The position numbers and the translations under genes are program-made. 64,000 nucleotides of DNA from Bacteroides finegoldii DSM 17565 (lineage in GTDB: Bacteria; Bacteroidota; Bacteroidia; Bacteroidales; Bacteroidaceae): positions 1 through 64,000 of the forward strand of contig NZ_GG688328.1 in NCBI RefSeq assembly GCF_000156195.1, written 5' to 3'. The notes beneath the pieces were generated by a model, which made no database searches, was not told the origin of the DNA, and saw only the letters and a program-made list of their open reading frames with translations. The first letter of the stretch is position 1, and each line of letters starts with the position of its first letter. Positions 45,213-54,851 of this stretch are shown one piece after another.

Positions 45213-45260
45213 GTTGTGTAACCGATAAGTTACACTTGTCTTTCCATATGGTTACACAAC
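45213..45260. promoter_or_regulatory. Operator-like palindrome upstream of the heparin operon
   Basis: A perfect 11-bp inverted repeat, GTTGTGTAACC (45213-45223) and GGTTACACAAC (45250-45260), brackets an extra GTTACAC at 45229-45235. Three related boxes in about 48 bases, some 220 bases upstream of the -7 box at 45478, are a plausible target for the HTCS AraC domain. Confidence 0.45.
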
Positions 45261-45477
45261 AGCAACTAGTCGATTACTCAACTCCAACTCATTAACTCTA
45301 TCAGACGAACTTATCAAAAGACCAAGATGTTTTGCATAATACAAGTAGACGAGATTATTAATACTACAGCACAATTTTACAAAATGCAACGGCCTTTTCC
45401 ACGTATCAAACAGGAACATTGCACAAAATTGAAATACTATTCAATAAAATTATCCATAATCAGGCTACTTTACTCCA

Positions 45478-45485
45478 TATATTTG
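45478..45485 (+). promoter_or_regulatory. Bacteroides-type -7 box of the first PL12 gene
   Basis: TATATTTG fits TAnnTTTG and lies 50 bases before the ATG at 45536. Confidence 0.45.
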
Positions 45486-45535
45486 CAGAGAAATAAATCA
45501 GTACTCAGAAATTGCGTAAACTAATAATTAATACT

Positions 45536-47668
45536 ATGAGCTTCAGTAATAAATTAGGTATCCACATATTGTTATTTCTTATCGCCACGTTTATAGCGTG
45601 CACTGACAACGACATTCAGGAAAATAATAATAATCTTCCTCCAAAAGACGAGCCAACCCCTCCTCAGGAAGAGGCCGAAGAACATTTATTTGATATTCTC
45701 AATCTTGATTATCCGGGATTAGAAGAAATAAAATCTTTATATAAAAGCGGTGAGAATGATGCAGCAATGCAAAAGTTACTTACCTACTACAGAAGCAGAA
45801 CGGCCATTGAAAACCCTAATCTGACTGCTACTCTTAATGACACGGAGCAAGGTTATGCCGATTATGCCATAGACGAATATCGTTTTTACGTCAATGACAA
45901 TTACTTAGAAGACAAAGACCGGAAAATTCCATATTCACTGAAAAGTAACGACCAAACGATTAATTGGCAATTTGCTCCCGAAGGTGCTGATAATGAATAT
46001 CAAAAGCAGTTACATCGCCATAATTGGATACCGATGCAGGGCAAAGCCTATCAAAAATCCAAGAATGAAAAATATATGCTTTCATGGAAAGAAGTATATA
46101 CAGATTGGATACTCAAAAATCCAAAGCCGAATGGGAAACCGGACAAATTCCAATGGCACCAGCTCCAAATGTCCACACGTATTATGGGGCAAACAGAATC
46201 TTTCGAGTATTTCAAATCCTCCTCTCATTTCACTCCGGAATGGCTTTCCTTTTTCCTCATACATTTTGCTGAACATGCCGATTATCTATCCATGTACAAA
46301 TATTCCGGAGAAAACAATATTCTACTAAGCCAGGCAGTAGCATTGGTATTTGCCGGAACATTGTTTCCGGAACTTAAGAACGCCCCACAATGGCAGAAAA
46401 TAGGATGTGAGATTATAAATGATCAAACTACAAAGTTATTTTTGGAAGATGGAATGACTAACGATCTCTCTCTTCATTATCATATAGGCATAGTAGACGG
46501 ACTTTATGATCTCAAACGGCTTATCCAACTGAATAAATTGCCGGACAATCTGCTCTCACCACAGCTCGATGAAACGCTTTTGAAAGCCACCAAAATTGTC
46601 ATGCACTTCACATACCCAAGTTATTTTAAGAAAGGAAGCAAACAGTGCAGTCCCGCATTCAATGATTCATGGATAAAAACACGCAGTGTATTAAACAAAA
46701 ACTTTGTGAAGTATGCGGCAATGTTTCCGGAAGATTCTGAATTAAAGTATATGCAAACGTATGGTAATGAAGGCACTCTTCCCGACAGCAGAATCAAAAC
46801 ATTCGAAGATTCCGGATTTTATGTATTGCGCAACGGTTGGACACCAGAGTCTACAATGCTGATACTTAGCAATAACATATCTTCCAAGTTACAAGACTCA
46901 AGCCATAACCAACTTGATAACGGAACATTCGAGTTATATCATAACGGTCGTAATTTCTTTCCGGACTCCGGAGTATGTTCATATATGAAAGAGGATGATG
47001 CAGAAGTAATGAAACTACGCAGATGGTTTCGGCAGACCAAAGCGCACAATACAATGGTACTGGGAAAATCTGAAGATCACGAAGATATCGGTGCCGAAAA
47101 TATCAGCAAGGCAGAAGGCAAGTTACTACTATGTGAAGAAAATGCCGACCAACAACTCATAGTTACCGAAAATCAAGGATACAATGATTTCAAACACCGC
47201 CGTGCTGTTTTTTATGTAAAACAACCGACCGAATTTTTCGTATTGGTAGATGAAGGATTTGGCACAGCAACCGGTTATGCTAAGTTATATTTCCATCTTT
47301 GCGATGAAACATCTGTAAATAATGTTATTCTGGACAGTCAAGAGGCAGGCGCACATACTACCTTTGAAAACAATAACTTATTAATCCGAAGCTTTGGAAA
47401 TCAGGCCATCACCCTAAAGCCTTTTGATGGACGGATATCTTATCAGACCGACAGAAAATACTCAACAAGAAAAGCCTATTCACTTGTTATGAAGAAACAA
47501 AGAAGTATCCCCGTGCGATACATTACCATACTATATCCGGTCAGTAAGGTTTCCAATCAAAAGATCAGTGCAAAATTTACTGATGACCCGTCAAACTCAA
47601 ACCATGTTTCTATTGAAGTGACTATCGGTAATCAGGTATATCCACTAAGCTTTCAACTCAAACACTAA
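45536..47668 (+). CDS. Heparinase II/III-family lyase (PL12), lipoprotein, paralog 1
   Basis: A 710-residue lipoprotein (lipobox TFIAC, C22) from the ATG at 45536; a TTG at 45512 was not used. An N-terminal alpha/alpha toroid begins near LFDILNLDYPGLEEIKS and a C-terminal antiparallel beta domain follows. By alignment to the PL12 at 61270, the catalytic residues are kept: Asn in GENNILLSQ, Tyr in LSLHYHIG and His in SSHNQLDNGTF. The last motif has Leu where the other two copies have Pro (QPDNG). It is strikingly similar throughout to the gene at 50292, from which it is separated by a GH95-like gene. It should cleave low-sulfation heparan sulfate regions. Confidence 0.87.
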   Translation: MSFSNKLGIHILLFLIATFIACTDNDIQENNNNLPPKDEPTPPQEEAEEHLFDILNLDYPGLEEIKSLYKSGENDAAMQKLLTYYRSRTAIENPNLTATLNDTEQGYADYAIDEYRFYVNDNYLEDKDRKIPYSLKSNDQTINWQFAPEGADNEYQKQLHRHNWIPMQGKAYQKSKNEKYMLSWKEVYTDWILKNPKPNGKPDKFQWHQLQMSTRIMGQTESFEYFKSSSHFTPEWLSFFLIHFAEHADYLSMYKYSGENNILLSQAVALVFAGTLFPELKNAPQWQKIGCEIINDQTTKLFLEDGMTNDLSLHYHIGIVDGLYDLKRLIQLNKLPDNLLSPQLDETLLKATKIVMHFTYPSYFKKGSKQCSPAFNDSWIKTRSVLNKNFVKYAAMFPEDSELKYMQTYGNEGTLPDSRIKTFEDSGFYVLRNGWTPESTMLILSNNISSKLQDSSHNQLDNGTFELYHNGRNFFPDSGVCSYMKEDDAEVMKLRRWFRQTKAHNTMVLGKSEDHEDIGAENISKAEGKLLLCEENADQQLIVTENQGYNDFKHRRAVFYVKQPTEFFVLVDEGFGTATGYAKLYFHLCDETSVNNVILDSQEAGAHTTFENNNLLIRSFGNQAITLKPFDGRISYQTDRKYSTRKAYSLVMKKQRSIPVRYITILYPVSKVSNQKISAKFTDDPSNSNHVSIEVTIGNQVYPLSFQLKH

Positions 47669-47673
47669 AAGTT

Positions 47674-50052
47674 ATGCAAAAATATATTCAAGCAATTAGT
47701 TGGAATTTATTATTTTTATTCCTATGTTTGTTAGCAACCTGTAAATCTCTCGTTAACCTTATAAAACACAAAAATGGCACTATGAATATTCAACACAGAT
47801 ACTATAACTGTATCCTTCTGCTTTTAATCTGCCTTCGTAGTGCGGATATTTATTCTATGGATATCAAGCAGAATATAAATTGGCCTCAATTTATGAGTCA
47901 GCAGGATATGATATGGGAAAGATTACCGGAATATTGGTATGACTCAGCCTATCTAGGTAACGGCAGATTGGGACTAATGATCTACAAAGAACCGAATAAA
48001 AACTATATACGCCTGGAAACAGGAAACTGTGATGTACACGATCATCGTGCAAAAAGAGATGTATTCGGAATTCCCCGACTACTTACTGGGCATTTTGCTT
48101 TACACCCTAAAGGAGAAATAATCAGCGGCAAGATGCGTCTTGATCTTTGGAACGCAGAGGCTTCAACTGAAATCACCACTACAAAAGGAATTATCCATCT
48201 ACAAACTTTCGTTCATGCTGATGATATGATCATCGTAGTTAAAGCAACTACCGAAGGAGATGAACATGACTTTCGATGGGAATGGATAGCTGCTGAAGCT
48301 AACAGCCCGCGTTATCTATTATTCAAAAGGCAAGGAAAAACGAATAAGATCCCCGAAGGTTACGAACTCAATCCTTCCCCTACTAACAGCAAAGAAAATG
48401 AGATAAACTTATCTATACAAGAATTATTGGCAGGAGGAGAAACAACCGTAGGATGGCAAGAGACAAAAACGTCTCCACAAGAAAGAATCTTATGGATAAA
48501 TCTTACACACACTTATCCACAAAGTACTTCAAAAAAGATTTGTAAAGCAGAAATACGCCAAGCCATACGTAAAGGTTATGCAGCACTTCAAAATGCTCAT
48601 CGGCAATGGTGGAACTCTTATTATCCCGCTAGTTTCATCAGCTTACCGGATGCAAAGAAAGAAAATTTCTACTGGATTCAAATGTATAAACTAGCCTCAG
48701 CTACTCGTGGCGACCGGGCATTAATAGATAACACCGGTCCGTGGTTATCTGAAACACCGTGGCCAAATGCTTGGTGGAACCTCAACGTGCAACTCACCTA
48801 CTGGGCACTGAATGCTTCCGACCATTTGGATTTAGCCGCATCTCTAGAGAATGCACTCTATAATCACATTGACCAACTACGCTTGAACATACCTGCCGCA
48901 TATCGTCACAACTCATTGGGCATAGGTGTTGCTTCAAATCTAGAATGCATGACGACCACTGTAGGAATTCCCGGTAAAGGAAAAGCGCAAGTGGGACTTC
49001 TTCCTTGGGCCTGCCATAATCTTTGGCTTATTTATCGTCATAAAATGGATGATGAAGTTTTGCGTAACAAATTGTTCCCGTTATTAAAAGGGGCCATCAA
49101 TTACTATCTTCATTTCATCCAAAAAGGAGAAGACGGCAAATATCATCTACCTGAAACTTATTCTCCCGAATATGGTGTAACGGAAGACTGTAACTTTGAT
49201 CTCGCACTATTATATTGGGGTTGTCAGACCTTATTGGGGTCAGCACAGCGATTACAGATTCAAGATCCACTAATTTCAACCTGGAAAAATGTTTTGGATA
49301 ATCTCACTCCGTATCCGATGGATGAAAACGGGTTACTTATTGGAAAAGACACACCTTATGCTTTCTCCCACAGGCATTATTCACACTTGCTTTCCATCTA
49401 TCCTTTATACCTTATTAATAAGGAGCAACCAAACAATACCCGACTTATAGAGAAATCATTAGCCTTTTGGCAAAGTAAGCCGAAAGCTCTTTTAGGTTAC
49501 TCATGTACAGGTGCATCTTCTATATCTTCCGCTATTGGAAAAGGAAACGAGGCTCTATCCTATCTAAATAAATTATTTGGCAAGTTCCTTAGTTCGACCA
49601 CCATGTATAAAGAAAGCGGCCCGGTTATCGAGACGCCACTATCAGGCGCACAATGTATACATGATATGTTAATACAAAGTTGGGGAGGGAAACTCCGTAT
49701 TTTCCCTGCACTGCCGGACGTTTGGAAAGATGTCTGCTTCTCCGGTTTACGCACAGAAGGAGCATTCAAAGTTTCTGCTAACAGAAAGAATGGGAAAACA
49801 CTGTTTATCCACATCAAAAGTCTTGCAGGAGAACCATGTATCGTAACTACCGACATTGTTAATCCCATATTCAAAGGGAAACGGGCGTTTACTGTACAAA
49901 CTACCAACAACGGCACATACCAAATCAATTTAAAGAAAGGAGAAGAAGTTTTTATCTATCCTCAAGGACAGATTCCGGACTTCATAATCTCCCCTATTCC
50001 ACCTGTTTCCAAAAATCACTTTGGACTAAAAAACGTCCAAACCAACACCTAA
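47674..50052 (+). CDS. GH95-like glycoside hydrolase embedded in the heparin locus
   Basis: A 792-residue protein from the ATG at 47674, or 756 from the ATG at 47782. The second start gives a clean signal peptide (MNIQHRYYNCILLLLICL), whereas the first adds a second hydrophobic stretch. An N-terminal beta-sandwich has YWYDSAYLGNGRLGLMIY. An alpha/alpha barrel then has PWPNAWWNLNVQLTYWALN, RHYSHLLSIYPL, and near the end WGGKLRIFPALPDVWKDV with SGLRTEGAF. These resemble GH95 (alpha-L-fucosidase or galactosidase) motifs. No heparin-type substrate is known for that family, so the sugar attacked is unclear. The gene starts five bases after the preceding PL12 gene and is probably co-transcribed. 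Confidence 0.72.
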   Translation: MQKYIQAISWNLLFLFLCLLATCKSLVNLIKHKNGTMNIQHRYYNCILLLLICLRSADIYSMDIKQNINWPQFMSQQDMIWERLPEYWYDSAYLGNGRLGLMIYKEPNKNYIRLETGNCDVHDHRAKRDVFGIPRLLTGHFALHPKGEIISGKMRLDLWNAEASTEITTTKGIIHLQTFVHADDMIIVVKATTEGDEHDFRWEWIAAEANSPRYLLFKRQGKTNKIPEGYELNPSPTNSKENEINLSIQELLAGGETTVGWQETKTSPQERILWINLTHTYPQSTSKKICKAEIRQAIRKGYAALQNAHRQWWNSYYPASFISLPDAKKENFYWIQMYKLASATRGDRALIDNTGPWLSETPWPNAWWNLNVQLTYWALNASDHLDLAASLENALYNHIDQLRLNIPAAYRHNSLGIGVASNLECMTTTVGIPGKGKAQVGLLPWACHNLWLIYRHKMDDEVLRNKLFPLLKGAINYYLHFIQKGEDGKYHLPETYSPEYGVTEDCNFDLALLYWGCQTLLGSAQRLQIQDPLISTWKNVLDNLTPYPMDENGLLIGKDTPYAFSHRHYSHLLSIYPLYLINKEQPNNTRLIEKSLAFWQSKPKALLGYSCTGASSISSAIGKGNEALSYLNKLFGKFLSSTTMYKESGPVIETPLSGAQCIHDMLIQSWGGKLRIFPALPDVWKDVCFSGLRTEGAFKVSANRKNGKTLFIHIKSLAGEPCIVTTDIVNPIFKGKRAFTVQTTNNGTYQINLKKGEEVFIYPQGQIPDFIISPIPPVSKNHFGLKNVQTNT

Positions 50053-50239
50053 AAATGTACAAAAGCCTTCCTCTATATATGTACGAGGAGGTTACATTAT
50101 AACATACAAAAGACCTATTTTCAAGTCATAAACAGTTCTTTTGAACATAAATAGTATATGATTCAACAAAACTAATATCAAAAAAACATTTTTGAACAAA
50201 GCCTGAACAACTTCGGCCAATCGTTATATATAAAGAGAT

Positions 50240-50247
50240 TACATTTG
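50240..50247 (+). promoter_or_regulatory. Bacteroides-type -7 box of the second PL12 gene
   Basis: TACATTTG fits TAnnTTTG and lies 44 bases before the ATG at 50292, in a 239-base gap after the GH95-like gene. It suggests that the second PL12 gene starts a new transcription unit with the SGBP and SusC/D genes. Confidence 0.5.
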
Positions 50248-50291
50248 CAAACAGTAAAATATAACTTTTAATAATTAAAACCTAATAAAGT

Positions 50292-52457
50292 ATGAAGAAC
50301 ATCTTCTTTATTTGCGTGTTCTCACTGATTGCATTTACAGGATGCACAGATGACGACGAACTCTACAAAAACAGTGGAAAAGATTCTGCCGAAGAGGAAA
50401 CAAGTTTTCCTAACGAGGAAATCGACCAACGTTTGTTTAAAGTTATCAATTTAGATTATCCGGGATTGGAACAGGTAAAAGCATGGTATGAAACAGGAAA
50501 TTATTACTCTGCATCCAAAGCTCTACTCGAATACTATAGAGGTCGAATTGGTATCATTAATCCTTATGTATCCTTAAATTCTATTACAACACAACAAGCA
50601 AGATACGCAGAATTAGCATTAGCAGAAAACGGTTATCGTTTTTATATAAATGCCAATTACTTAGAAGAAAAAGATCTTGGAAATGGCAAAGAAAAAGTTC
50701 CGTACAGCCTAAAATCGGGAAAAGAGATCAATTGGGAGTTTATTCCCAAAGGTGCTGACGACGAATACCGTAAGCAGTTACATCGGCACAATTGGATTCC
50801 ATTCCAAGCCATGGCATATCAAAAGACACAAGATGAAATATATATGTTGGGATGGAAAGACGTGTATTCAGATTGGGTATCAAAATTCCCTAAAACAGAA
50901 ACAGTTGTAGATGAATTTGCATGGTGGCAATTACAAGTATCTACACGTCTAATGGGGCAAGCACAAGCATTTGAATATTTCAAGTTTTCATCCAATTTCA
51001 CCCCCCAATGGCTTTCTTTCTTTTTAGTTCACTTTGCAGAACATGCCGATTTCTTGCTAAAAAATCGCTATCCAGACGAAAATAATATTCTATTTAGCCA
51101 AATAATCTCAATGGTATTTGCCGGAACTCTATTTCCGGAATTCAAAGATGCTCCTCAATGGCAAGCAGAAGGTTGTAGAATCATTAATGAACAACTTGAA
51201 AAACAATTCTTACCGGACGGAATGCTTAGTGACCTTTCCTTACATTATCACATAGGTATATTAGACGAACTCTATAATCTCAAAAGGCTCATCCAAGAGA
51301 ATCATTTACCGGAAAATTTACTCACTTCCAAGTTTGACCAAATCCTAGAGAAAGCGACCGAAATAGTTATACATTTTACCTATCCCAACTATTTTGAGGC
51401 AGGTAGCAATGAATATTGTACATCTGCTTTCAATGATTCGTGGATGAAAACGAAAAATGTATTAGAGAAAAACTTCAAGAAATATGCTGAGATGTTCCCC
51501 AATAATCAAGAATTAGCGTGGATGGCAACTCGTGGTGGACAAGGACATGCACCAAGCGCAGGAATAAAAGTTTTCGAGAACTCCGGACACTATATTCTAC
51601 GAAATGGATGGGATAAAACTTCCACTATGCTAATACATAGTAATAACTATTCAAATGAAAAGATGGATATATGGAGTCACAATCAACCGGATAACGGAAC
51701 ATTTGAATTATATCATAATGGGCGTAACTTTTTCCCTGATTCCGGAGTATCTTCTTATGGAGGTAGTGGAACTCCTAATAATATTCGCAGTTGGTTCCGT
51801 CAAACAAAATCTCATAACACAATGATTCTAAGCGATAAAGAAACAGAAGACAATGATGAACCTAATGCAAAAAGATATGGAGATGAAGATATAAAAAACA
51901 CCTTAGGTAAATTAATCCGTAAAGGAGAAACTAACCAATATCAATTTGTAGCCACAGAGAATCAAGGATATGCCAACTTTACTCATAGACGTTCTATATT
52001 CTTTGTCACGCCTAAAGAAAAACCATTTTTTGTAATAGTAGATGAAGGTATAGGAAACGCAACCGGATTTAGTAAACTATATTTCCATCTCTGTGACGAT
52101 AAAACAGCAGAATCTGTTTCTTTAGATATAGAAAACCACGGAGCACATACTACATTTAGTGACAATAACAACTTATTCATACGTAGTTTTGGTAATGCAG
52201 ATATCACCCAAAATGAAGTCAAAGGATATATTTCCTACGACACCAAAGGTTTATTCCTTCCCCGTAAGGCTTACTCACTCGTAATGGATAAAAAAGAGAA
52301 TAGTCCGGTACGATATATAACCGTAATATATCCCGTCGCAAACGAAACACCTGAAATCTCGGCCAGATTCACTGATGATGAAACATTTATTGAGGATGCA
52401 ATAAAGCTCGAGGTCACAGTAAATGGTCAGAGATATGAATTAGGATACACTAAATAA
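50292..52457 (+). CDS. Heparinase II/III-family lyase (PL12), lipoprotein, paralog 2
   Basis: A 721-residue lipoprotein (lipobox AFTGC, C18, followed by TDDDE). It has the same toroid-plus-beta layout as the other PL12 copies. The catalytic Asn is in DENNILFSQ, Tyr in LSLHYHIG and His in WSHNQPDNGTF, and WFRQTKSHNTM is also present. Block by block it is more like the gene at 45536 than the one at 61270. In B. thetaiotaomicron a single PL12 lipoprotein occupies this position beside the SGBP gene. It should act at the surface on heparan sulfate. The SGBP gene follows at 35 bases. Confidence 0.88.
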   Translation: MKNIFFICVFSLIAFTGCTDDDELYKNSGKDSAEEETSFPNEEIDQRLFKVINLDYPGLEQVKAWYETGNYYSASKALLEYYRGRIGIINPYVSLNSITTQQARYAELALAENGYRFYINANYLEEKDLGNGKEKVPYSLKSGKEINWEFIPKGADDEYRKQLHRHNWIPFQAMAYQKTQDEIYMLGWKDVYSDWVSKFPKTETVVDEFAWWQLQVSTRLMGQAQAFEYFKFSSNFTPQWLSFFLVHFAEHADFLLKNRYPDENNILFSQIISMVFAGTLFPEFKDAPQWQAEGCRIINEQLEKQFLPDGMLSDLSLHYHIGILDELYNLKRLIQENHLPENLLTSKFDQILEKATEIVIHFTYPNYFEAGSNEYCTSAFNDSWMKTKNVLEKNFKKYAEMFPNNQELAWMATRGGQGHAPSAGIKVFENSGHYILRNGWDKTSTMLIHSNNYSNEKMDIWSHNQPDNGTFELYHNGRNFFPDSGVSSYGGSGTPNNIRSWFRQTKSHNTMILSDKETEDNDEPNAKRYGDEDIKNTLGKLIRKGETNQYQFVATENQGYANFTHRRSIFFVTPKEKPFFVIVDEGIGNATGFSKLYFHLCDDKTAESVSLDIENHGAHTTFSDNNNLFIRSFGNADITQNEVKGYISYDTKGLFLPRKAYSLVMDKKENSPVRYITVIYPVANETPEISARFTDDETFIEDAIKLEVTVNGQRYELGYTK

Positions 52458-52492
52458 TCAACCTATAATAATATAACTAATACTGATATAAA

Positions 52493-54832
52493 ATGAGTCT
52501 AAGAAAATTAACATTTAGTTTTTTGGCGATTCTAATAGTTACAGTTTCACCGCTGTTCTATGTTTCTTGTTCTGATACAGAAACAACAGACTCGTCCAAC
52601 TTCGCACTTTATTATACAGGATTGACCAACATAGCTCCATCTATGACCGGAACAATCAGTAAACCTACATATAAAGGTAGTGCCCCTTCTGATTTTACAA
52701 TTACCGGTATCACACTTAACAATGAAGTGTATACAGGAAATTGTTTTCAGATTGATTCTGAAACAGGAGTAATTTCTGTGCAAAACACAGAAAATGCAGC
52801 TAAAGGACGCTACAAAATTTCCATCTCTTGCATATCCGGAGGGACTCGATATGAATATAAAGATATTGTAATTGTTAAATTATTAGCATCCGCTCCTAAA
52901 AACGTAATAGTCACTCCCAAGCTAATACAGGCTGATTACGGGGATATCATTAACAAAAATAGTGAAATTGATATGCCCATAGCAAAAATAACAACAACTG
53001 GTGAAGAACATATTTCCATCAGTTCATACACTGTTTCTGATGTATTCAAAATCACCAATGAGAATACAGAAGAAGAACCTATTTACGAATTAGTGACAAC
53101 AGAAGGTGTTAAAGAATGTTTCAGTATCTCCCAAGAAGGAGAATTTACTATTGTACAAGATGAAAAATCAGGAATCTTAGAGCCAGGCACCTTATATGCG
53201 GTTAGTATTTTATTATCAACCCGTACAGATGAATATTTATTGGATGAAAAAAATAGTATTAACATTAAAGTAACATCTAAGCCACTTAATTTTTCCTATG
53301 ACCCCGCTGAAGGAGAGTTAGAAGAAGAAAGTACAGCTACACCAGAAGGAACAACTTTCGAATCGGTACTTCCAACGTATCAAGGAGCTACAGATGGATT
53401 AAAATATAGTATTTACGCAATTGAACCTGCCATCGAACAAGAAATAATTAAAATTAATGAAAATACAGGTAAACTATATGTAGAAGCTGGGCACGGATTA
53501 CAAAAAGGAACAACCTATAAGATCAGTGTTTGTGCAAGAAATATGTACAATGAAGAAGGAGAGGTAGGAACAGTTATTGAAAACGCCTATTCTTTAAAAA
53601 TAGTAGCATTTATTGCAAAATTCGATCAATTTTATTACGAAAATGAAACAAATACAATTGAAAGAATGGAGCTTAGTCCTTCATATACCATAGAGCCAAC
53701 TATAGTAGGTGGAGGTGAAAATATTAAATATACACTTATTGAATGTGAACCAGAGTTACAAAAAAACATTGAATTTAATACAACAACAGGTGCTATCACT
53801 ATGAAAGAGGGAAATAAACTAGTGATAAATGATGAAGGTAAAGACTCTTATACAATGAAAGTCAAAGTTGCTAATTCAAAATATGAAAAAGAAGCCAATA
53901 TAACTTTCAAACTAACTCAAAATGAAGATAGGATTACATACATTCATTGTGGTAATAATTTAGATACGAACGGTAATGCATTACCGGGAATTCAATACGA
54001 AAATCAATTTAGATTCAATAGTGAAGATGATATGAATAGAACCTTCACTATAAAAACCAATGCTTATTCCACTGCTAAGATTACATTTAAATACGAAAAA
54101 CTTTCTACATCAGTAACTGCAAATATCACCAATAATGAAATTACATTCTCTGGTTGGAAAGGAGATGCAGCAACATCCAATATCGGAATTATTACTGCAA
54201 CTGTAAATGATAAGACAGAACTTAAGGTCCCTGTTTTCTTCCATTTCAACAATTGGACAAAATACAATCAAGATAATGTCAAAATCGAATATTATCCCTT
54301 TGTATTACATGTTAATCCACATAAAGGAGGAATATCAACATCTCCTAAAATAATCCTTAAAGGAAAATCTGACAGTGAACTTTCAGGTGATGTGCGTAAA
54401 AAATTCTTATTAGACTACCGTAGAAACTTCAACTACTACAATTTTGGAGGTAATCATACTAATGGTGTACCTTATGACCAAAAAAATCCAGATAAAATTT
54501 CACCATTCATGGCTCATTTATGGGAGACTTGTGGACAAAAAAATAATGCAAACAAACCACCGATGGCATTCTTCACAAACAGTGGATACAAAGATAACAG
54601 CTCTCAATCCTTAGGTTATGTAATTAATTACAATCCGAATACTATAGAATACAAAAACCATGAACATTCAGTGAATATCATTAAAGATATGTGGAAAGAT
54701 AGCGAGGGATATGCTAATGGATTTATAGCAGCAGAAATGACTTTTTGTACTGATGGTATAATAGGAAATGTCAACAGTGGAGGTAAAGTAACACCACTAA
54801 TCATCTGGTTTGATGAAAATTACGAAGAGTAA
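52493..54832 (+). CDS. Surface glycan-binding lipoprotein (DUF4958-like), heparin locus
   Basis: A 779-residue lipoprotein with lipobox FYVSC (C26). The body is a string of Ig/cadherin-like beta modules, each with a pattern of the type PTYKGSAPSDFTITGITLN, PTYQGATDGLKYSIYAIEP and SYTIEPTIVGGGENIKYTL followed by FQIDSETGVISV or similar, where T-G-x-I is the repeated turn. The C-terminal domain, with HVNPHKGGISTSPKIILKG and NFGGNHTNGVPYDQKNP, is the likely glycan-binding module. The corresponding B. thetaiotaomicron protein binds heparin at the cell surface, from memory. It lies 35 bases after the PL12 gene and 19 bases before susC. Confidence 0.8.
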   Translation: MSLRKLTFSFLAILIVTVSPLFYVSCSDTETTDSSNFALYYTGLTNIAPSMTGTISKPTYKGSAPSDFTITGITLNNEVYTGNCFQIDSETGVISVQNTENAAKGRYKISISCISGGTRYEYKDIVIVKLLASAPKNVIVTPKLIQADYGDIINKNSEIDMPIAKITTTGEEHISISSYTVSDVFKITNENTEEEPIYELVTTEGVKECFSISQEGEFTIVQDEKSGILEPGTLYAVSILLSTRTDEYLLDEKNSINIKVTSKPLNFSYDPAEGELEEESTATPEGTTFESVLPTYQGATDGLKYSIYAIEPAIEQEIIKINENTGKLYVEAGHGLQKGTTYKISVCARNMYNEEGEVGTVIENAYSLKIVAFIAKFDQFYYENETNTIERMELSPSYTIEPTIVGGGENIKYTLIECEPELQKNIEFNTTTGAITMKEGNKLVINDEGKDSYTMKVKVANSKYEKEANITFKLTQNEDRITYIHCGNNLDTNGNALPGIQYENQFRFNSEDDMNRTFTIKTNAYSTAKITFKYEKLSTSVTANITNNEITFSGWKGDAATSNIGIITATVNDKTELKVPVFFHFNNWTKYNQDNVKIEYYPFVLHVNPHKGGISTSPKIILKGKSDSELSGDVRKKFLLDYRRNFNYYNFGGNHTNGVPYDQKNPDKISPFMAHLWETCGQKNNANKPPMAFFTNSGYKDNSSQSLGYVINYNPNTIEYKNHEHSVNIIKDMWKDSEGYANGFIAAEMTFCTDGIIGNVNSGGKVTPLIIWFDENYEE

Positions 54833-54851
54833 AACGAATAATCTAATAATT

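Noticed and set aside
45327..45524. A 65-codon ORF in the spacer before the first PL12 gene
   Set aside because: It overlaps the -7 box and the upstream region of the PL12 gene, has no recognisable domain and no likely ribosome site.
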